Positions 16,780-26,241 of a stretch of 64,000 nucleotides of DNA are shown one piece after another. The position numbers and the translations under genes were made by a program. The notes under the pieces are model-generated. The model ran no database searches. It was not told the origin of the DNA and was given only the letters and a program-made list of their open reading frames with translations. The number at the start of each line of letters is the position of its first letter. Position 1 is the stretch's first letter. The stretch comes from an uncultured Pelagibacteraceae bacterium (lineage in GTDB: Bacteria; Pseudomonadota; Alphaproteobacteria; Pelagibacterales; Pelagibacteraceae), in NCBI GenBank assembly GCA_902538445.1, contig CACBFE010000003.1:34069-98068 (forward strand), written 5' to 3'.

Positions 16780-17543
16780 TATTTTGCTGTCCAACCTCCG
16801 TCAACAACTAATGATGTTCCAGTTATCATTTCTGAAGTCTCTCCTGCTAAAAAAGCGACAGCAGTTGCTACGTCACTCTCTTTTGCAACTCTGCCAAGTG
16901 GTATATTGCTTAACATTTGTTTTTTAAATTTCTTATTTTTAAAAAACTTTTTCACCATTGGGGTTTCAACAAATGTAGGGCAAACAGTATTTACTCTAAT
17001 ATTATAGGGTGCTAATTCTACCGCCATGCCCCTCGCTAAACCTTCAATTCCAAATTTATTCATATTATAAACATTTCTTCCCTCACATCCTACTTTGCCT
17101 AACTGAGAAGACATATGTATTATTGATCCTCCAATTCTTTTTCTATTTTTGGCTTTTACCATTTTTTGAGAGCATAATTGAGCAACGTTGAATGCTGCTT
17201 TCATATTTAAATTAGTTAGATATTCCATATTTTCTCGTTTAGCCTTTGTGAAATGTTCTGGACGATTATTACCAGCATTATTAACCAAGATATCTAATCG
17301 AGAAATTTTTTTAAGAATATTTTTGAACTCATCTACATTTGTAATATCACAAACAAAAGCTTTACTTGAACCCTTAGTTTTTTTAATTATTTTTCCAACT
17401 TTAGTTAAATCTGATTTTGTTCTACTTAAAATAATTACTTTTGCGCCAGCTTCAGCTAAGGCAATAGAACATGCTTTTCCTAGGCCTTTTCCTGCCCCAG
17501 TTACCAAAGCAACTTTATTTTTGAGATTAATTTTTTTAAGCAT
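16779..17543 (-). CDS. short-chain dehydrogenase/reductase (second of a tandem pair)
   Basis: This 254-residue classical SDR has TGAGKGLG for cofactor binding, NNAGNN, HMSSQLG with the catalytic Ser, and YNMNKFGIEGL with the Tyr/Lys pair, ending VDGGWTAK. It resembles gluconate 5-dehydrogenase-like SDRs and its neighbour at 16015. Start and stop are both shared with neighbours (TAATG with terC; TAATG with the other SDR). Substrate unknown. SDR genes are among those reported beside hpsN in DHPS gene sets. Confidence 0.85.
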   Translation of the reverse strand: MLKKINLKNKVALVTGAGKGLGKACSIALAEAGAKVIILSRTKSDLTKVGKIIKKTKGSSKAFVCDITNVDEFKNILKKISRLDILVNNAGNNRPEHFTKAKRENMEYLTNLNMKAAFNVAQLCSQKMVKAKNRKRIGGSIIHMSSQLGKVGCEGRNVYNMNKFGIEGLARGMAVELAPYNIRVNTVCPTFVETPMVKKFFKNKKFKKQMLSNIPLGRVAKESDVATAVAFLAGETSEMITGTSLVVDGGWTAK

Positions 17544-18136
17544 TAAAGAAATAAAATATTAATATCAGTATATATTAAATCTATAGCAACCGCTAATATA
17601 GCTAATAAACCTAACCAAGCTATCCATTTATATTTTTTAATCCAGCTAGAAATCAAATTAGCCGCGACTGCCATTAAAACTATCGACAAAATTAGACCGA
17701 AAACTAATAAATGATAGTGATGACCTGCAGCACCTGCCACGCCTAGAACATTATCTAAACTCATTGTAAAATCAGCAAGCAATATTGTCCAGATAGCTTT
17801 TAAAAAACTCGAGCTTTCTACTTTAATACCCTCTTCCTTTGTTTCTCCTTTGATTACGTCTACATACAGCTTGTAAACAATGAATAATAATAATAAACCT
17901 CCTATTAATCTTAGCCCGCTTATTTGCAACAAATAAGCTGTCAATAAAGTTAGGATTATTCTTAAAATTACTGCTCCACTAATTCCCCAAAAAATTATTT
18001 GCTTTCTTTGATTTACTGGAAACTTTGATGCTACCATCCCAATTATAATTGCATTATCACCAGCAAGCACTAAATCTATAAAAATAATTTGAGTTAAAAT
18101 TGTTATTTGTTCGGCGGTAAATATTTCGGCTAACAT
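17543..18136 (-). CDS. TerC family integral membrane protein
   Basis: This 197-residue protein with about seven helices carries the family signatures FIDLVLAGDNAIIIGM near residue 20 and FTMSLDNVLGVAGAAG near residue 120, each with the acidic residue that binds a metal ion in the membrane. The TerC/YjbE-type proteins are metal (mainly manganese) exporters or assist secretion-linked metal loading. It is translationally coupled to the GMC oxidoreductase before it (TGATG) and the SDR after it (TAATG). Confidence 0.88.
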   Translation of the reverse strand: MLAEIFTAEQITILTQIIFIDLVLAGDNAIIIGMVASKFPVNQRKQIIFWGISGAVILRIILTLLTAYLLQISGLRLIGGLLLLFIVYKLYVDVIKGETKEEGIKVESSSFLKAIWTILLADFTMSLDNVLGVAGAAGHHYHLLVFGLILSIVLMAVAANLISSWIKKYKWIAWLGLLAILAVAIDLIYTDINILFL

Positions 18137-19743
18137 CAGATGTTCAGTATCATGTCTGAAGCCTTTTCTGCAATCATAATCGTAGGTGCATTTGTATTAC
18201 CGGAAGTAATATTTGGCATTATTGATGCATCTACCACTCTTAAATTTTTTAAACCATGGGCTAATAATTTATCATTTACTACTGCTTCTTCCCCTTTACC
18301 CATTTTGCAAGTTCCTACAGGATGAAAAATAGTTTGAGAGTATTCACTAGCCGCCTGTACTAATTCCTCATCATTAGTAATATGTGCTCCTGGTCTGTAT
18401 TCTTCTGGTTCGTATTTTTTAAATGTTTCAGTTTCTAACATTATTTTTCTTACAATTTTTAAACCTTTCGCTGCCACATCTCTATCGTCTTGAGTAGATA
18501 GATAATTCATTTTAATTTTGGGATTATCACGAGTATCTGCACTTGTAATATTTATTTCACCTCTACTTGTAGGTCTAACATTTGCCACTGTAGGCGTGAT
18601 ACCATCAAAATCATGCATTTTTGATGCACCTAAAATATCTGTACTTATGGGTTGGACGTGAAATTGTAAATTAGGCGTTGCTCTGGATGGATCACTTTTT
18701 ACAAATCCGCAAACTTGACTAGCGCCCATTGTCATAGGTCCACTCTGTTTAAAAATATACTCAAGCCCGATTAAAAAGTTTCCAAATAAACTATTAATTT
18801 TACTATTTAAAGATTTTAAGTTTTTAACTTTATAAACCGGTCTAAACATTAGATGATCCTGTAAATTCTTTCCAACACCTTTTAATTCGTGGACAACTTC
18901 AATACCATGTTTAGTTAATTTTTCACTATCACCAACCCCAGAAGCTTGCAAGATATGTGGGGAACCAATTGAACCTGCAGATAAAATTACCTCTCTTTTT
19001 GCTTTAACGGTTTTTAATTCATTTTTTTTATAGTAATTTACACCAGTTGCTTTTTTACCCTCAAAATTAATCCTCTGTACATGAGCATTTACTTCAATTT
19101 TTAAATTTTGTCTCTTTTTGGCAGGATTTAAGTATCCCTTTGCTGCACTACATCTCAACTTTAATAATTTATTTCTGCTTGTAGTAAATTGAAAATAACC
19201 AATACCAAAATTATCGCCAGTATTAAAATCTTTTGTTCTAGGTATTCCTGTTTCTTCAGCAGCATTCTGAAACTCCTCAAGCATATCTAAATTTATTTGT
19301 TTGTTAGAAACTACAATAGGGCCTTTATCATTATGAAATTTATTATTTCCTAATTCATTATTTTCTGATTTAAGAAAATAGGGAAGCACATCATCCCAAC
19401 CCCAACCACTGTTACCTTGTTGACGCCAATTATCATAATCATTACTTTGCCCTCTAATCCAAAGCAAACCATTTATAGAAGAGCTCCCTCCTAAAGTTTT
19501 TCCTCTAGGATATCTAATTGATCTATTTGCCATCGTTTCATCTTTCTCAGTTTTAAAACACCAATCAACTTTTGGATTATGCATTGTTTTAAAATAACCA
19601 ACGGGAATATGTATCCATGGATAAGTATCTTTGCCTCCGGCTTCTAATAATAAAACTTTATTTTTTCCATCGGCTGTAAGTCTATTTGCTAAAACACATC
19701 CAGCAGATCCAGCACCAATAATTATAAAATCAAATTCTTCCAT
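18136..19743 (-). CDS. GMC family FAD-dependent oxidoreductase
   Basis: This 535-residue flavoenzyme starts with the FAD motif [19 protein letters not shown]. It has the GMC signature 1 region around [18 protein letters not shown], signature 2 near residue 255 ([15 protein letters not shown]), and the catalytic His in [12 protein letters not shown] with the second base in the [18 protein letters not shown] segment. It oxidises an alcohol; choline is the usual default name, but no betaine aldehyde dehydrogenase is present. It leads a seven-gene overlapping operon, divergent from the TRAP/HpsN operon, so a hydroxylated sulfonate is possible. Confidence 0.85.
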   Translation of the reverse strand: MEEFDFIIIGAGSAGCVLANRLTADGKNKVLLLEAGGKDTYPWIHIPVGYFKTMHNPKVDWCFKTEKDETMANRSIRYPRGKTLGGSSSINGLLWIRGQSNDYDNWRQQGNSGWGWDDVLPYFLKSENNELGNNKFHNDKGPIVVSNKQINLDMLEEFQNAAEETGIPRTKDFNTGDNFGIGYFQFTTSRNKLLKLRCSAAKGYLNPAKKRQNLKIEVNAHVQRINFEGKKATGVNYYKKNELKTVKAKREVILSAGSIGSPHILQASGVGDSEKLTKHGIEVVHELKGVGKNLQDHLMFRPVYKVKNLKSLNSKINSLFGNFLIGLEYIFKQSGPMTMGASQVCGFVKSDPSRATPNLQFHVQPISTDILGASKMHDFDGITPTVANVRPTSRGEINITSADTRDNPKIKMNYLSTQDDRDVAAKGLKIVRKIMLETETFKKYEPEEYRPGAHITNDEELVQAASEYSQTIFHPVGTCKMGKGEEAVVNDKLLAHGLKNLRVVDASIMPNITSGNTNAPTIMIAEKASDMILNI

Positions 19744-19819
19744 AATTTGTTTATAGCTTAATCATTAAAAAATGGGTATTCGCTATTTAATTTACAACTT
19801 GTGGTTTTAATTGTTTAGT

Positions 19820-19848
19820 TTGACTCTGATACCTTGATAAAACATACT
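19820..19848 (+). promoter_or_regulatory. promoter of the TRAP/hpsN operon
   Basis: TTGACT at 19820-19825, a 17-base spacer and CATACT at 19843-19848 predict transcription from about 19855. GGGGGA at 19872-19877 is a good ribosome binding site for the ATG at 19881. The rest of this 137-base gap must also drive the divergent GMC gene. Confidence 0.5.
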
Positions 19849-19880
19849 CCCTGCAACTAACAAACTAAAACGGGGGAATA

Positions 19881-20975
19881 ATGAGAAAATTATTATCTGT
19901 AATTTTAGGGTTAGCTGTTTTTGTAGGAATTTCTATGACTTCAGCAAACGCTAAAACATTGAAATGTCAGACCGTTCTTAACACTAAAGCTGATGAAGTT
20001 AAAATGTTGAAGGACTTTACTGACACTGTAACAGAGCTTACTGACGGTTCATTAAAATTTGAAATATTGCCAGCAGGTGCTGTTGTAGGAGTAAAAGAGA
20101 CTTTAGATGCGGTTGACAAAGGATTAATTGATTGTGGTTTCGCATGGACACACTATTGGTCTGGAGATCACCCAGCTGCCATGTTATTCGGTTCGCCAGT
20201 AGCAGGTGGTGGAGTAGGTATAGATAACTTAGCGTTTTTATCTTGGTTCCAATATGGTGGTGGTAAAGAATTATACGACCAATTATGGAAAGAAATGGGT
20301 AGAGACATTAAAGGATTTATGCTTCAACCAGTTGGTCCAGAAGCTTTAGGTTGGTTTCCAAAACCAATTAAAGACATGGCTGATTTTAGAAAATATAAAT
20401 TCAGAACACCTCCAGGAATTCCTGGTCAAACATATAAAGATATCGGTATTGCATCTGTAGCAATGGGTGGTGGAGATATTCTTCCAGCATTACAAGCAGG
20501 TACTATTGATGCAGCAGAGTGGTGTTGTCCAAAACCAGATTTAACATTTGGTTTCCAAAAAGTATTGAAACACTATTACCTACAAGGTTTACACCAAGTA
20601 GTAGTAAATGCTGATTTTTATATTACTGGAAAAACTTACAAAGCTATGACTGCTCATGAGAAAAAATCTCTTGAAGTAGCTGCAAATGCTTCATTAGCTA
20701 AATCTTTAAGCTACAGAATCTATGAAAATGGAAAAGCTTTAAGAGAACTAACTACTAAGCATGGAGTAATTTTAGAAGATACTCCAACAGATTACTTTAA
20801 AGAATATATGGCAGCAGCAAAGAAAACATTGAACAAAAACGCAGCAGAAAATAAATTTTTTGCTAAAGTTTATAAATCAATGAAAGAATTTGCTGACATT
20901 GCTGTACCATTCTGGAGCGGTGCTCAAATGTCTAACGCTAAGCTAGGTATGGCTCACGCGGCGACATTAAAGTAA
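19881..20975 (+). CDS. dctP: TRAP transporter substrate-binding protein DctP, probable sulfonate (DHPS) binder
   Basis: A clear signal peptide (MRKLLSVILGLAVF...SANA, cleaved before KTLKCQ) precedes a 340-residue DctP fold. KYKFRTPPGIPGQTY near residue 172 carries the conserved Arg that pairs with the substrate acid group, followed by VAMGGGDILPALQAGTIDAAEW, the usual DctP signature. The protein captures an organic anion in the periplasm for DctQM. The HpsN-like gene in the same operon suggests DHPS as ligand. A terminator hairpin right after the gene should keep it more abundant than the permease. Confidence 0.85.
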   Translation: MRKLLSVILGLAVFVGISMTSANAKTLKCQTVLNTKADEVKMLKDFTDTVTELTDGSLKFEILPAGAVVGVKETLDAVDKGLIDCGFAWTHYWSGDHPAAMLFGSPVAGGGVGIDNLAFLSWFQYGGGKELYDQLWKEMGRDIKGFMLQPVGPEALGWFPKPIKDMADFRKYKFRTPPGIPGQTYKDIGIASVAMGGGDILPALQAGTIDAAEWCCPKPDLTFGFQKVLKHYYLQGLHQVVVNADFYITGKTYKAMTAHEKKSLEVAANASLAKSLSYRIYENGKALRELTTKHGVILEDTPTDYFKEYMAAAKKTLNKNAAENKFFAKVYKSMKEFADIAVPFWSGAQMSNAKLGMAHAATLK

Positions 20976-20998
20976 CAAGCAAAAACTTTTAAAATATT

Positions 20999-21032
20999 TT
21001 AGAGCGGACTTTACAGTCCGCTCTAATTTTTT
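20999..21032 (+). terminator. intrinsic terminator/attenuator between dctP and dctQ
   Basis: A perfect 12-base-pair inverted repeat (20999-21010 with 21015-21026, core AGAGCGGACT / AGTCCGCTCT, loop TTAC) is followed by a T run at 21027-21032. It lies inside the operon, so partial read-through would set the ratio of binding protein to permease. Confidence 0.9.
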
Positions 21033-21043
21033 AGGACTAGATT

Positions 21044-21661
21044 ATGAATGATAAGCCACCAAAAATAGACATTTCAGATGAAATGATTGCTGAGAGGCGC
21101 GGCGGTTCAGGAAAAATGCCAGATGATATGCCAGCTTGGATGGCGAACACTATAACCTCAATAGATAAATTCAGCAAACGTATAGGTAACATAGTTTGTT
21201 GGATCCTTGTGCCTTTAATTTTAGCAATGACTTATGAAGTTATAATGAGAAAATTATTTTTAGCTCCAACAATTTGGGCTTACGATATGAGTAGATTTTT
21301 ATACGGGGCTCTATTTATGTTAGGAGCAGGGTATGCTCTCTCCAAAGGAGTTCACATAAGAGCAGATTTTTTATACAGAAATTTCAAAACTAAAAATCAA
21401 GGTCTCGTAGATTTTTGGTTATATATTTTATTTTATTTTCCGGGACTAACAGTCTTTCTTTACATGACTATAGGATATGTCGAAGAATCAATTCGTAGAG
21501 GCGAAAGGGGAATGGATACAACTTGGATGCCATTTATGTGGCCTATAAAATCATGTTTATTGATAGGTATAATATTTCTTTTAATTCAAGGCGTATCAGA
21601 ATTACTTAAAAGCTATTGGGCTGCTAAAAAAGGTGAGTGGCCTGGAGAAGAAAAAAAATGA
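21044..21661 (+). CDS. dctQ: TRAP transporter small permease DctQ
   Basis: This 205-residue protein has a 45-residue cytoplasmic N-terminus and four membrane helices (about residues 52-72, 88-105, 128-148, 168-190). Motifs around LAMTYEVIMRKLFLAPTIW and the GVHIRADFLY loop are typical of DctQ, the partner that stabilises the large TRAP permease. Its stop overlaps the dctM start (ATGA). It is expressed beyond the terminator hairpin behind dctP. Confidence 0.88.
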   Translation: MNDKPPKIDISDEMIAERRGGSGKMPDDMPAWMANTITSIDKFSKRIGNIVCWILVPLILAMTYEVIMRKLFLAPTIWAYDMSRFLYGALFMLGAGYALSKGVHIRADFLYRNFKTKNQGLVDFWLYILFYFPGLTVFLYMTIGYVEESIRRGERGMDTTWMPFMWPIKSCLLIGIIFLLIQGVSELLKSYWAAKKGEWPGEEKK

Positions 21662-22992
21662 TAGCAGAATTAATTGATCCAGCAGTATTAGGCATTATTT
21701 TAGTTGGAGTAATGCTTTTTGCTATCTTCATTGGATTTCCAATATCTTTTACTTTAATTTTTTTAGGTTTTGTATTTGGATATCTAGGATTTGGTAAACT
21801 AGTTTTCTATTTGATGACCTTACAATTTTCGATGGTCATGACCGAACAAACTCTGGCCGCCGTACCGCTCTTTGTATTTATGGGAATTATGATGGAGCAA
21901 GCTGGTTTAATGGAAAGGTTGTTCTCATCATTCCAACTTATGTTAGCTCGAGTTAGAGGATCACTTTATTATGCTGTTTTATTTGTTTCTGTGATTTTTG
22001 CTGCAGCGACAGGAATAGTTGGAGCTTCAGTAACGATTTTAGGAATTATGGCTGCTAAATCTATGAATAGATCTAGTTATAATGTTCAGCTTGCTGCGGG
22101 AACAATTACGGCAGGTGGTACTTTAGGAATTTTAATACCACCAAGCATCATGCTTGTAGTTATGGGGCCAATTATGGAAATTCCTGTTATAGATTTATTT
22201 GCAGCTGCAATATTACCTGGAATACTTTTAGCTTCGTTGTTTGCTGCATACACAACAATTAGATGTATGCTAGATCCAAAATTAGGTCCACCATTGCCAG
22301 AAGACATGAGACCAACCAGTATGAAAACTGTTTGGATTGAATTTCTTTTAGGATTAGTTCCTCCAGCAGCATTAGTTTTTGCAGCGCTTGGAAGTATATT
22401 ATTAGGCTTTGCAACACCTACAGAGGCTGCAGGTTGTGGAGCAATGGGTGCACTTTTGCTATCACTCGCATATAAAAAATTAACTCTCCCTAAATTACAA
22501 GAGGCTCTTGTGAAAACTTTGGAAATAACAGCTCTAATAATGGTTCTTGTAGCTGCCTCAAACTTCTTCGGAGCTGTATTTGCTAGATTGGGTACACCTA
22601 CTTTACTAACTGAGTTTCTACTTGGTTTAGAGATGAATAAGTATTTAATTTTAGCAATGATAATGGCGATGATTTTCTTACTTGGTTGGCCTTTAGAGTG
22701 GGTACCAATAGTTATGATTATTATTCCGATTATTTTACCATTGGTAGAAGCCCTTGGTTTTAATCTAACTTGGTTTGCTATACTAGTCGCAGTTAATCTC
22801 CAGACCTGTTGGCTTTCACCGCCAGTCGCTTTATCGGCTTATTTTTTAAAAGGTGTTGTACCTGAGTGGGATTTAAAAGATATATATTTTGGAATGATGC
22901 AATTTATGGTTTTACAATTAATTGGATTAATATTAATAGTTATATTTCCACAAATAGCGTTGTGGTTACCAACACTTTTATATGGCAATTAA
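21658..22992 (+). CDS. dctM: TRAP transporter large permease DctM
   Basis: This 444-residue permease of the DctM family has about twelve helices and the conserved AAATGIVGASVTILGIM, GTLGILIPPSIMLVVMG and FATPTEAAGCGAMGA segments that form the substrate and sodium sites. I take the ATG at 21658, which overlaps the dctQ stop as ATGA and follows a GGAG site, over a GTG at 21637. The end overlaps hpsN by eleven bases. Together with DctP and DctQ it makes a sodium-driven importer. Confidence 0.92.
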   Translation: MIAELIDPAVLGIILVGVMLFAIFIGFPISFTLIFLGFVFGYLGFGKLVFYLMTLQFSMVMTEQTLAAVPLFVFMGIMMEQAGLMERLFSSFQLMLARVRGSLYYAVLFVSVIFAAATGIVGASVTILGIMAAKSMNRSSYNVQLAAGTITAGGTLGILIPPSIMLVVMGPIMEIPVIDLFAAAILPGILLASLFAAYTTIRCMLDPKLGPPLPEDMRPTSMKTVWIEFLLGLVPPAALVFAALGSILLGFATPTEAAGCGAMGALLLSLAYKKLTLPKLQEALVKTLEITALIMVLVAASNFFGAVFARLGTPTLLTEFLLGLEMNKYLILAMIMAMIFLLGWPLEWVPIVMIIIPIILPLVEALGFNLTWFAILVAVNLQTCWLSPPVALSAYFLKGVVPEWDLKDIYFGMMQFMVLQLIGLILIVIFPQIALWLPTLLYGN

Positions 22993-24268
22993 ATATTTAA
23001 AAAAGGCACCTAAAACAGCATCCACAGATGATGCAAAAACTCGTGAAATCGTTCAAACGCTTTTAAAAGATTTAGAAACATCAAAAGAAACTGGATGTAA
23101 AGAACTAACAAAGAAATTTGATAAATATGAAGGAGATATAATTGTCTCTAAAGAAAGAATTGAAGAAATAAAAAAATCGATAGATCAAAAAACTAAAGAT
23201 GATGTAAAGTTTGCTCATGATAGAGTAAGAAAATTTGCAGAAGCTCAATTAAAAAATTACGGTAATGATTTCGAAATAGAATTATCAAAAGGTTTATATG
23301 CAGGACAAAAACTTGTGCCAGTCAATACTGCAGGCTGTTATATTCCGGGAGGAAGATTTGCTCATATCGCATCAGCTGTTATGAGTGTTACAACAGCAAA
23401 AGTAGCTGGTGTTAAGAATATCATTGCATGTAGCCCACCAAAACCAAATGTTGGAGCTCATCCAACTATAATCTATACAGCAAACTTATGCGGTGCTGAT
23501 GTGATAATGAATTTAGGTGGAATTCCTGCAATCGCTGCAATGACTTATGGATTGTTTAAAAACGCTCCAGCTGACATGTTAGTCGGTCCTGGTAATCAAT
23601 TTGTTGCGGAAGCCAAGAGAATTTTATTTGGAAGAGTAGGGATAGATCTGTTTGCTGGACCAACAGAGATAGCAATAATAGCTGATGAAAATGCAGACCC
23701 TGAAATTGTTGCAGTTGACTTAGTTGGACAAGCAGAGCATGGTTATAATTCACCAGCTTGGCTTTATACAACAAGCAAAGATTTAGCAGACAAAGTTTTA
23801 GAAAGAGTTCCAGAATTAATTAAAGAACTTCCTGAATTACCAAGAAAAAGTGCTGAAGCTGCATGGAAAGATTACGGAGAAGTTATTCTATGTGACACTG
23901 ATGAAGAAATGGTTCAGATAAGTGATGAATACGCTCCAGAACACTTAGAAGTTCAAACAAAAAATTTAGATTGGTTTCATAAAAGACTTAAAAATTATGG
24001 ATCATTATTCATTGGAGAAGAAACTACGGTTGCTTACGGTGATAAATGTTCAGGTACAAATCATATATTACCAACAAAAGGTGCTGGAAAATATACAGGT
24101 GGTTTATTTGTTGGAAAATTTATAAAGACACTAAGCTTTCAAAGAATGACGAAAGAGTCAACGAAGGAAGTAGGAGCAGCTGCTGCTAGACTTTCAAGAT
24201 ACGAAGGAATGGAAGCTCACGCAAGAACGGGAGATGTGAGATTAAGAAAATACGGTTTTTCTAATTAA
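22982..24268 (+). CDS. hpsN: sulfopropanediol dehydrogenase HpsN (histidinol dehydrogenase family)
   Basis: This 428-residue protein has the histidinol dehydrogenase fold: PGGRFAHIASAVM near residue 118, VGPGNQFVAEAKRILFGRVGID near residue 200, and zinc-site AEHGYNSP near residue 252 with the late GDKCSGTNHILPT near residue 350. The MAIKYLKKA beginning and the position directly behind a TRAP importer match HpsN, which oxidises (R)-2,3-dihydroxypropane-1-sulfonate with NAD+ to (R)-sulfolactate. SuyAB encoded in this window would then cleave the product. No other his genes are near, which argues against histidine biosynthesis. Confidence 0.82.
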   Translation: MAIKYLKKAPKTASTDDAKTREIVQTLLKDLETSKETGCKELTKKFDKYEGDIIVSKERIEEIKKSIDQKTKDDVKFAHDRVRKFAEAQLKNYGNDFEIELSKGLYAGQKLVPVNTAGCYIPGGRFAHIASAVMSVTTAKVAGVKNIIACSPPKPNVGAHPTIIYTANLCGADVIMNLGGIPAIAAMTYGLFKNAPADMLVGPGNQFVAEAKRILFGRVGIDLFAGPTEIAIIADENADPEIVAVDLVGQAEHGYNSPAWLYTTSKDLADKVLERVPELIKELPELPRKSAEAAWKDYGEVILCDTDEEMVQISDEYAPEHLEVQTKNLDWFHKRLKNYGSLFIGEETTVAYGDKCSGTNHILPTKGAGKYTGGLFVGKFIKTLSFQRMTKESTKEVGAAAARLSRYEGMEAHARTGDVRLRKYGFSN

Positions 24269-25272
24269 TGCATGCTTTAGTTTACACTGGTACAGAAAAA
24301 ATAGTTTACAGAGAAGAAAAAGATCCCACTAAAAAACCTGGCGAGGCATTAGTAAAAATTCATGCCTCAGGTATCTGCGGTTCAGATATGCATGCTTACC
24401 ACGGAAAAGATGAAAGAAGAATTCCGCCACTTATATTAGGTCATGAGTTTAGCGGAATAAGTTTGGATGGAAAATTTAAAAATAAAGAAGTCGTTATCAA
24501 TCCACTTATTAGTTGTGAGAACTGTGATTATTGTAAAAACAAAAGAGAGCATCTGTGCCCGCAAAGAACAATGATTGGAATGAGCACTCCTACTAAAAGA
24601 GATGGTGGTTTAGCAGAATTAGTTTCTGTTCCAGAGCAAAATATTTTTGAGGTGCCAAAAGGTTTAAATATGAAAGAAGCTGCATTGACTGAACCAACAG
24701 CTGTTGCTTTACATGCAGTTTCATTAGCTGAGGCAAATTTAAAAAAACCTTTATCAAAGTGTAAAATTTTAATTCAAGGTGCAGGGGCTATAGGTCTACT
24801 TTGTGGTCTGGTACTAAATAAGGAAAAAAATTCTAGCAATATAATCATGTCTGATCCTAATAAAAAAAGATTAGATGAGTGTGGAAAATATCTTAAAGCA
24901 AGTTTTGTTGCACCAGATGATAAATCTATAAAAGAAAATCATTTTGATTTAATATTAGAGTCTGTGGGACTAGAGATTACTAGACATCAAGCGATTAATT
25001 CAATAACGCCTGGAGGCACTATAGTTCATATAGGTTTAACTCAACCATCGGGAACTTTTAATTTTAAAAAACTAACAATCCAAGAGGTAACTCTTGTTGG
25101 AACTTATTGTTATACGAATGGAGATTTTAAAAATAGCTTAAAAATTTTAAAAGAAAAAAAATTAGGAGATTTAGGTTGGATTGAATACAGGGATTTAAAA
25201 AAAGGCTCAGAAGCTTTTAAAGAAATTCATAATGGCACCTGTATAGCGCCTAAAATAATTTTGATCCCTTAA
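24268..25272 (+). CDS. zinc-dependent medium-chain alcohol dehydrogenase
   Basis: This 334-residue MDR enzyme has the catalytic zinc region ASGICGSDMHAYHG with GHE (LGHEFSG), and a structural zinc loop of four cysteines (CENCDYCKNKREHLC, residues about 89-103). A Rossmann motif GAGAIGLLCGL lies near residue 172. It probably oxidises a secondary alcohol with NAD+. The ATG overlaps the hpsN stop (TAATG), so it is part of the sulfonate operon, where HpsO/HpsP-like dehydrogenases interconvert DHPS enantiomers; which of these it matches I cannot say. It ends four bases into the convergent glycosyltransferase gene. Confidence 0.85.
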   Translation: MHALVYTGTEKIVYREEKDPTKKPGEALVKIHASGICGSDMHAYHGKDERRIPPLILGHEFSGISLDGKFKNKEVVINPLISCENCDYCKNKREHLCPQRTMIGMSTPTKRDGGLAELVSVPEQNIFEVPKGLNMKEAALTEPTAVALHAVSLAEANLKKPLSKCKILIQGAGAIGLLCGLVLNKEKNSSNIIMSDPNKKRLDECGKYLKASFVAPDDKSIKENHFDLILESVGLEITRHQAINSITPGGTIVHIGLTQPSGTFNFKKLTIQEVTLVGTYCYTNGDFKNSLKILKEKKLGDLGWIEYRDLKKGSEAFKEIHNGTCIAPKIILIP

Positions 25273-26147
25273 TTACTAAACCATTCACTGAACTTATCTT
25301 TATTATTTATTAAATAATTAGGAAGTATTTTTTCATCGGCCAATTTAAGTTTATAGTTACTTTCCCATTTATTTGTAGACGATTTATCAGCAAAATGATT
25401 ATAAAACATTTCTTTGTTAATTATTTTTTCTCTTATTTTCTCTATTGTAATACCACTTAACCTAAATTCATCATGATGACCAAAATTCATAAATTTGTCA
25501 TACATTTCCTCTGGGGATTTTAAATTAGTGAAATGCCACCCTCCATCCTTAATTATATTTAAGTCAATATATTTTGTGCTAGAAAACAAGGTGTCCAGAC
25601 GCCAAAATGGATATTTCTTAAGTTTGATATTTCTTAACCAGGATAAAGATTTTAATTTACCTTTTGTACATCCTTTTGTGCCAGGCCAAATCATTTTATC
25701 GTAGAGTAAATTAAATTTATAATAAAAAAATAATTGATTAAATAATACAATTGAATTTTTATTTTTTAAAAATTTTTCTGAATTTAAATTTGGTATTTCA
25801 TCATTATCGCTAAGCATGATAAAATCATTATTTGAAAAATTCTTTAACTCTTTTAAGCTTTCATCATAAGACAGAGCTATTCTTTTTAAGCTATTTGATC
25901 TTTGCAAAGATGGATCGTTATTTTCTTCTACAATTCCTTCTGGTTCTTTATCAATAGTTACATAAATTATTTTATCTTTAAATTTTGGATAATTATTAAT
26001 ATCAAAGTTTAATTTTTTCTTTTTTCCACTATGAGAAAATGTAGACTCTGTAACAATAAATTTATCAACTCTATCTTTTAGAACATTAAGTCTTACTTCG
26101 TACATCATATGCTCATTGTAAAAAGACGTGCAATCAATGATTTTCAT
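25269..26147 (-). CDS. glycosyltransferase family 17-like protein
   Basis: The 292-residue product starts MKIIDCTSFYNEHMMYEVRLN and continues with VDKFIVTESTFSHSG and FIMLSDNDEIPN, the pattern of GT17 (beta-1,4-N-acetylglucosaminyltransferase-like) proteins; the acidic SDNDE may bind the metal-sugar nucleotide. I moved the start to 26147 because the family begins at MKI and a GAGG site lies nine bases before it; a longer frame reaches 26219. It is an odd, isolated polysaccharide gene between the hpsN operon and the small-protein operon. Confidence 0.75.
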   Translation of the reverse strand: MKIIDCTSFYNEHMMYEVRLNVLKDRVDKFIVTESTFSHSGKKKKLNFDINNYPKFKDKIIYVTIDKEPEGIVEENNDPSLQRSNSLKRIALSYDESLKELKNFSNNDFIMLSDNDEIPNLNSEKFLKNKNSIVLFNQLFFYYKFNLLYDKMIWPGTKGCTKGKLKSLSWLRNIKLKKYPFWRLDTLFSSTKYIDLNIIKDGGWHFTNLKSPEEMYDKFMNFGHHDEFRLSGITIEKIREKIINKEMFYNHFADKSSTNKWESNYKLKLADEKILPNYLINNKDKFSEWFSN

Positions 26148-26241
26148 TAGTTTTAACCTCAAAGTTGTAGACATTATGCATACCTGCAATCTACTTTTAA
26201 CACAATTAAAATAATCCATAATTTGAGAAATTAAAGTTATT

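Noticed and set aside
18136..19743. Choline dehydrogenase BetA
   Set aside because: The GMC family is clear, but there is no betaine aldehyde dehydrogenase or choline uptake gene nearby.
22982..24268. Histidinol dehydrogenase of histidine biosynthesis
   Set aside because: The fold is the same, but it follows a TRAP importer without other his genes, and its N-terminus and context fit HpsN better.
25269..26219. Longer start for the GT17-like gene at 26219
   Set aside because: The family starts at MKI, and a GAGG site precedes the ATG at 26147.
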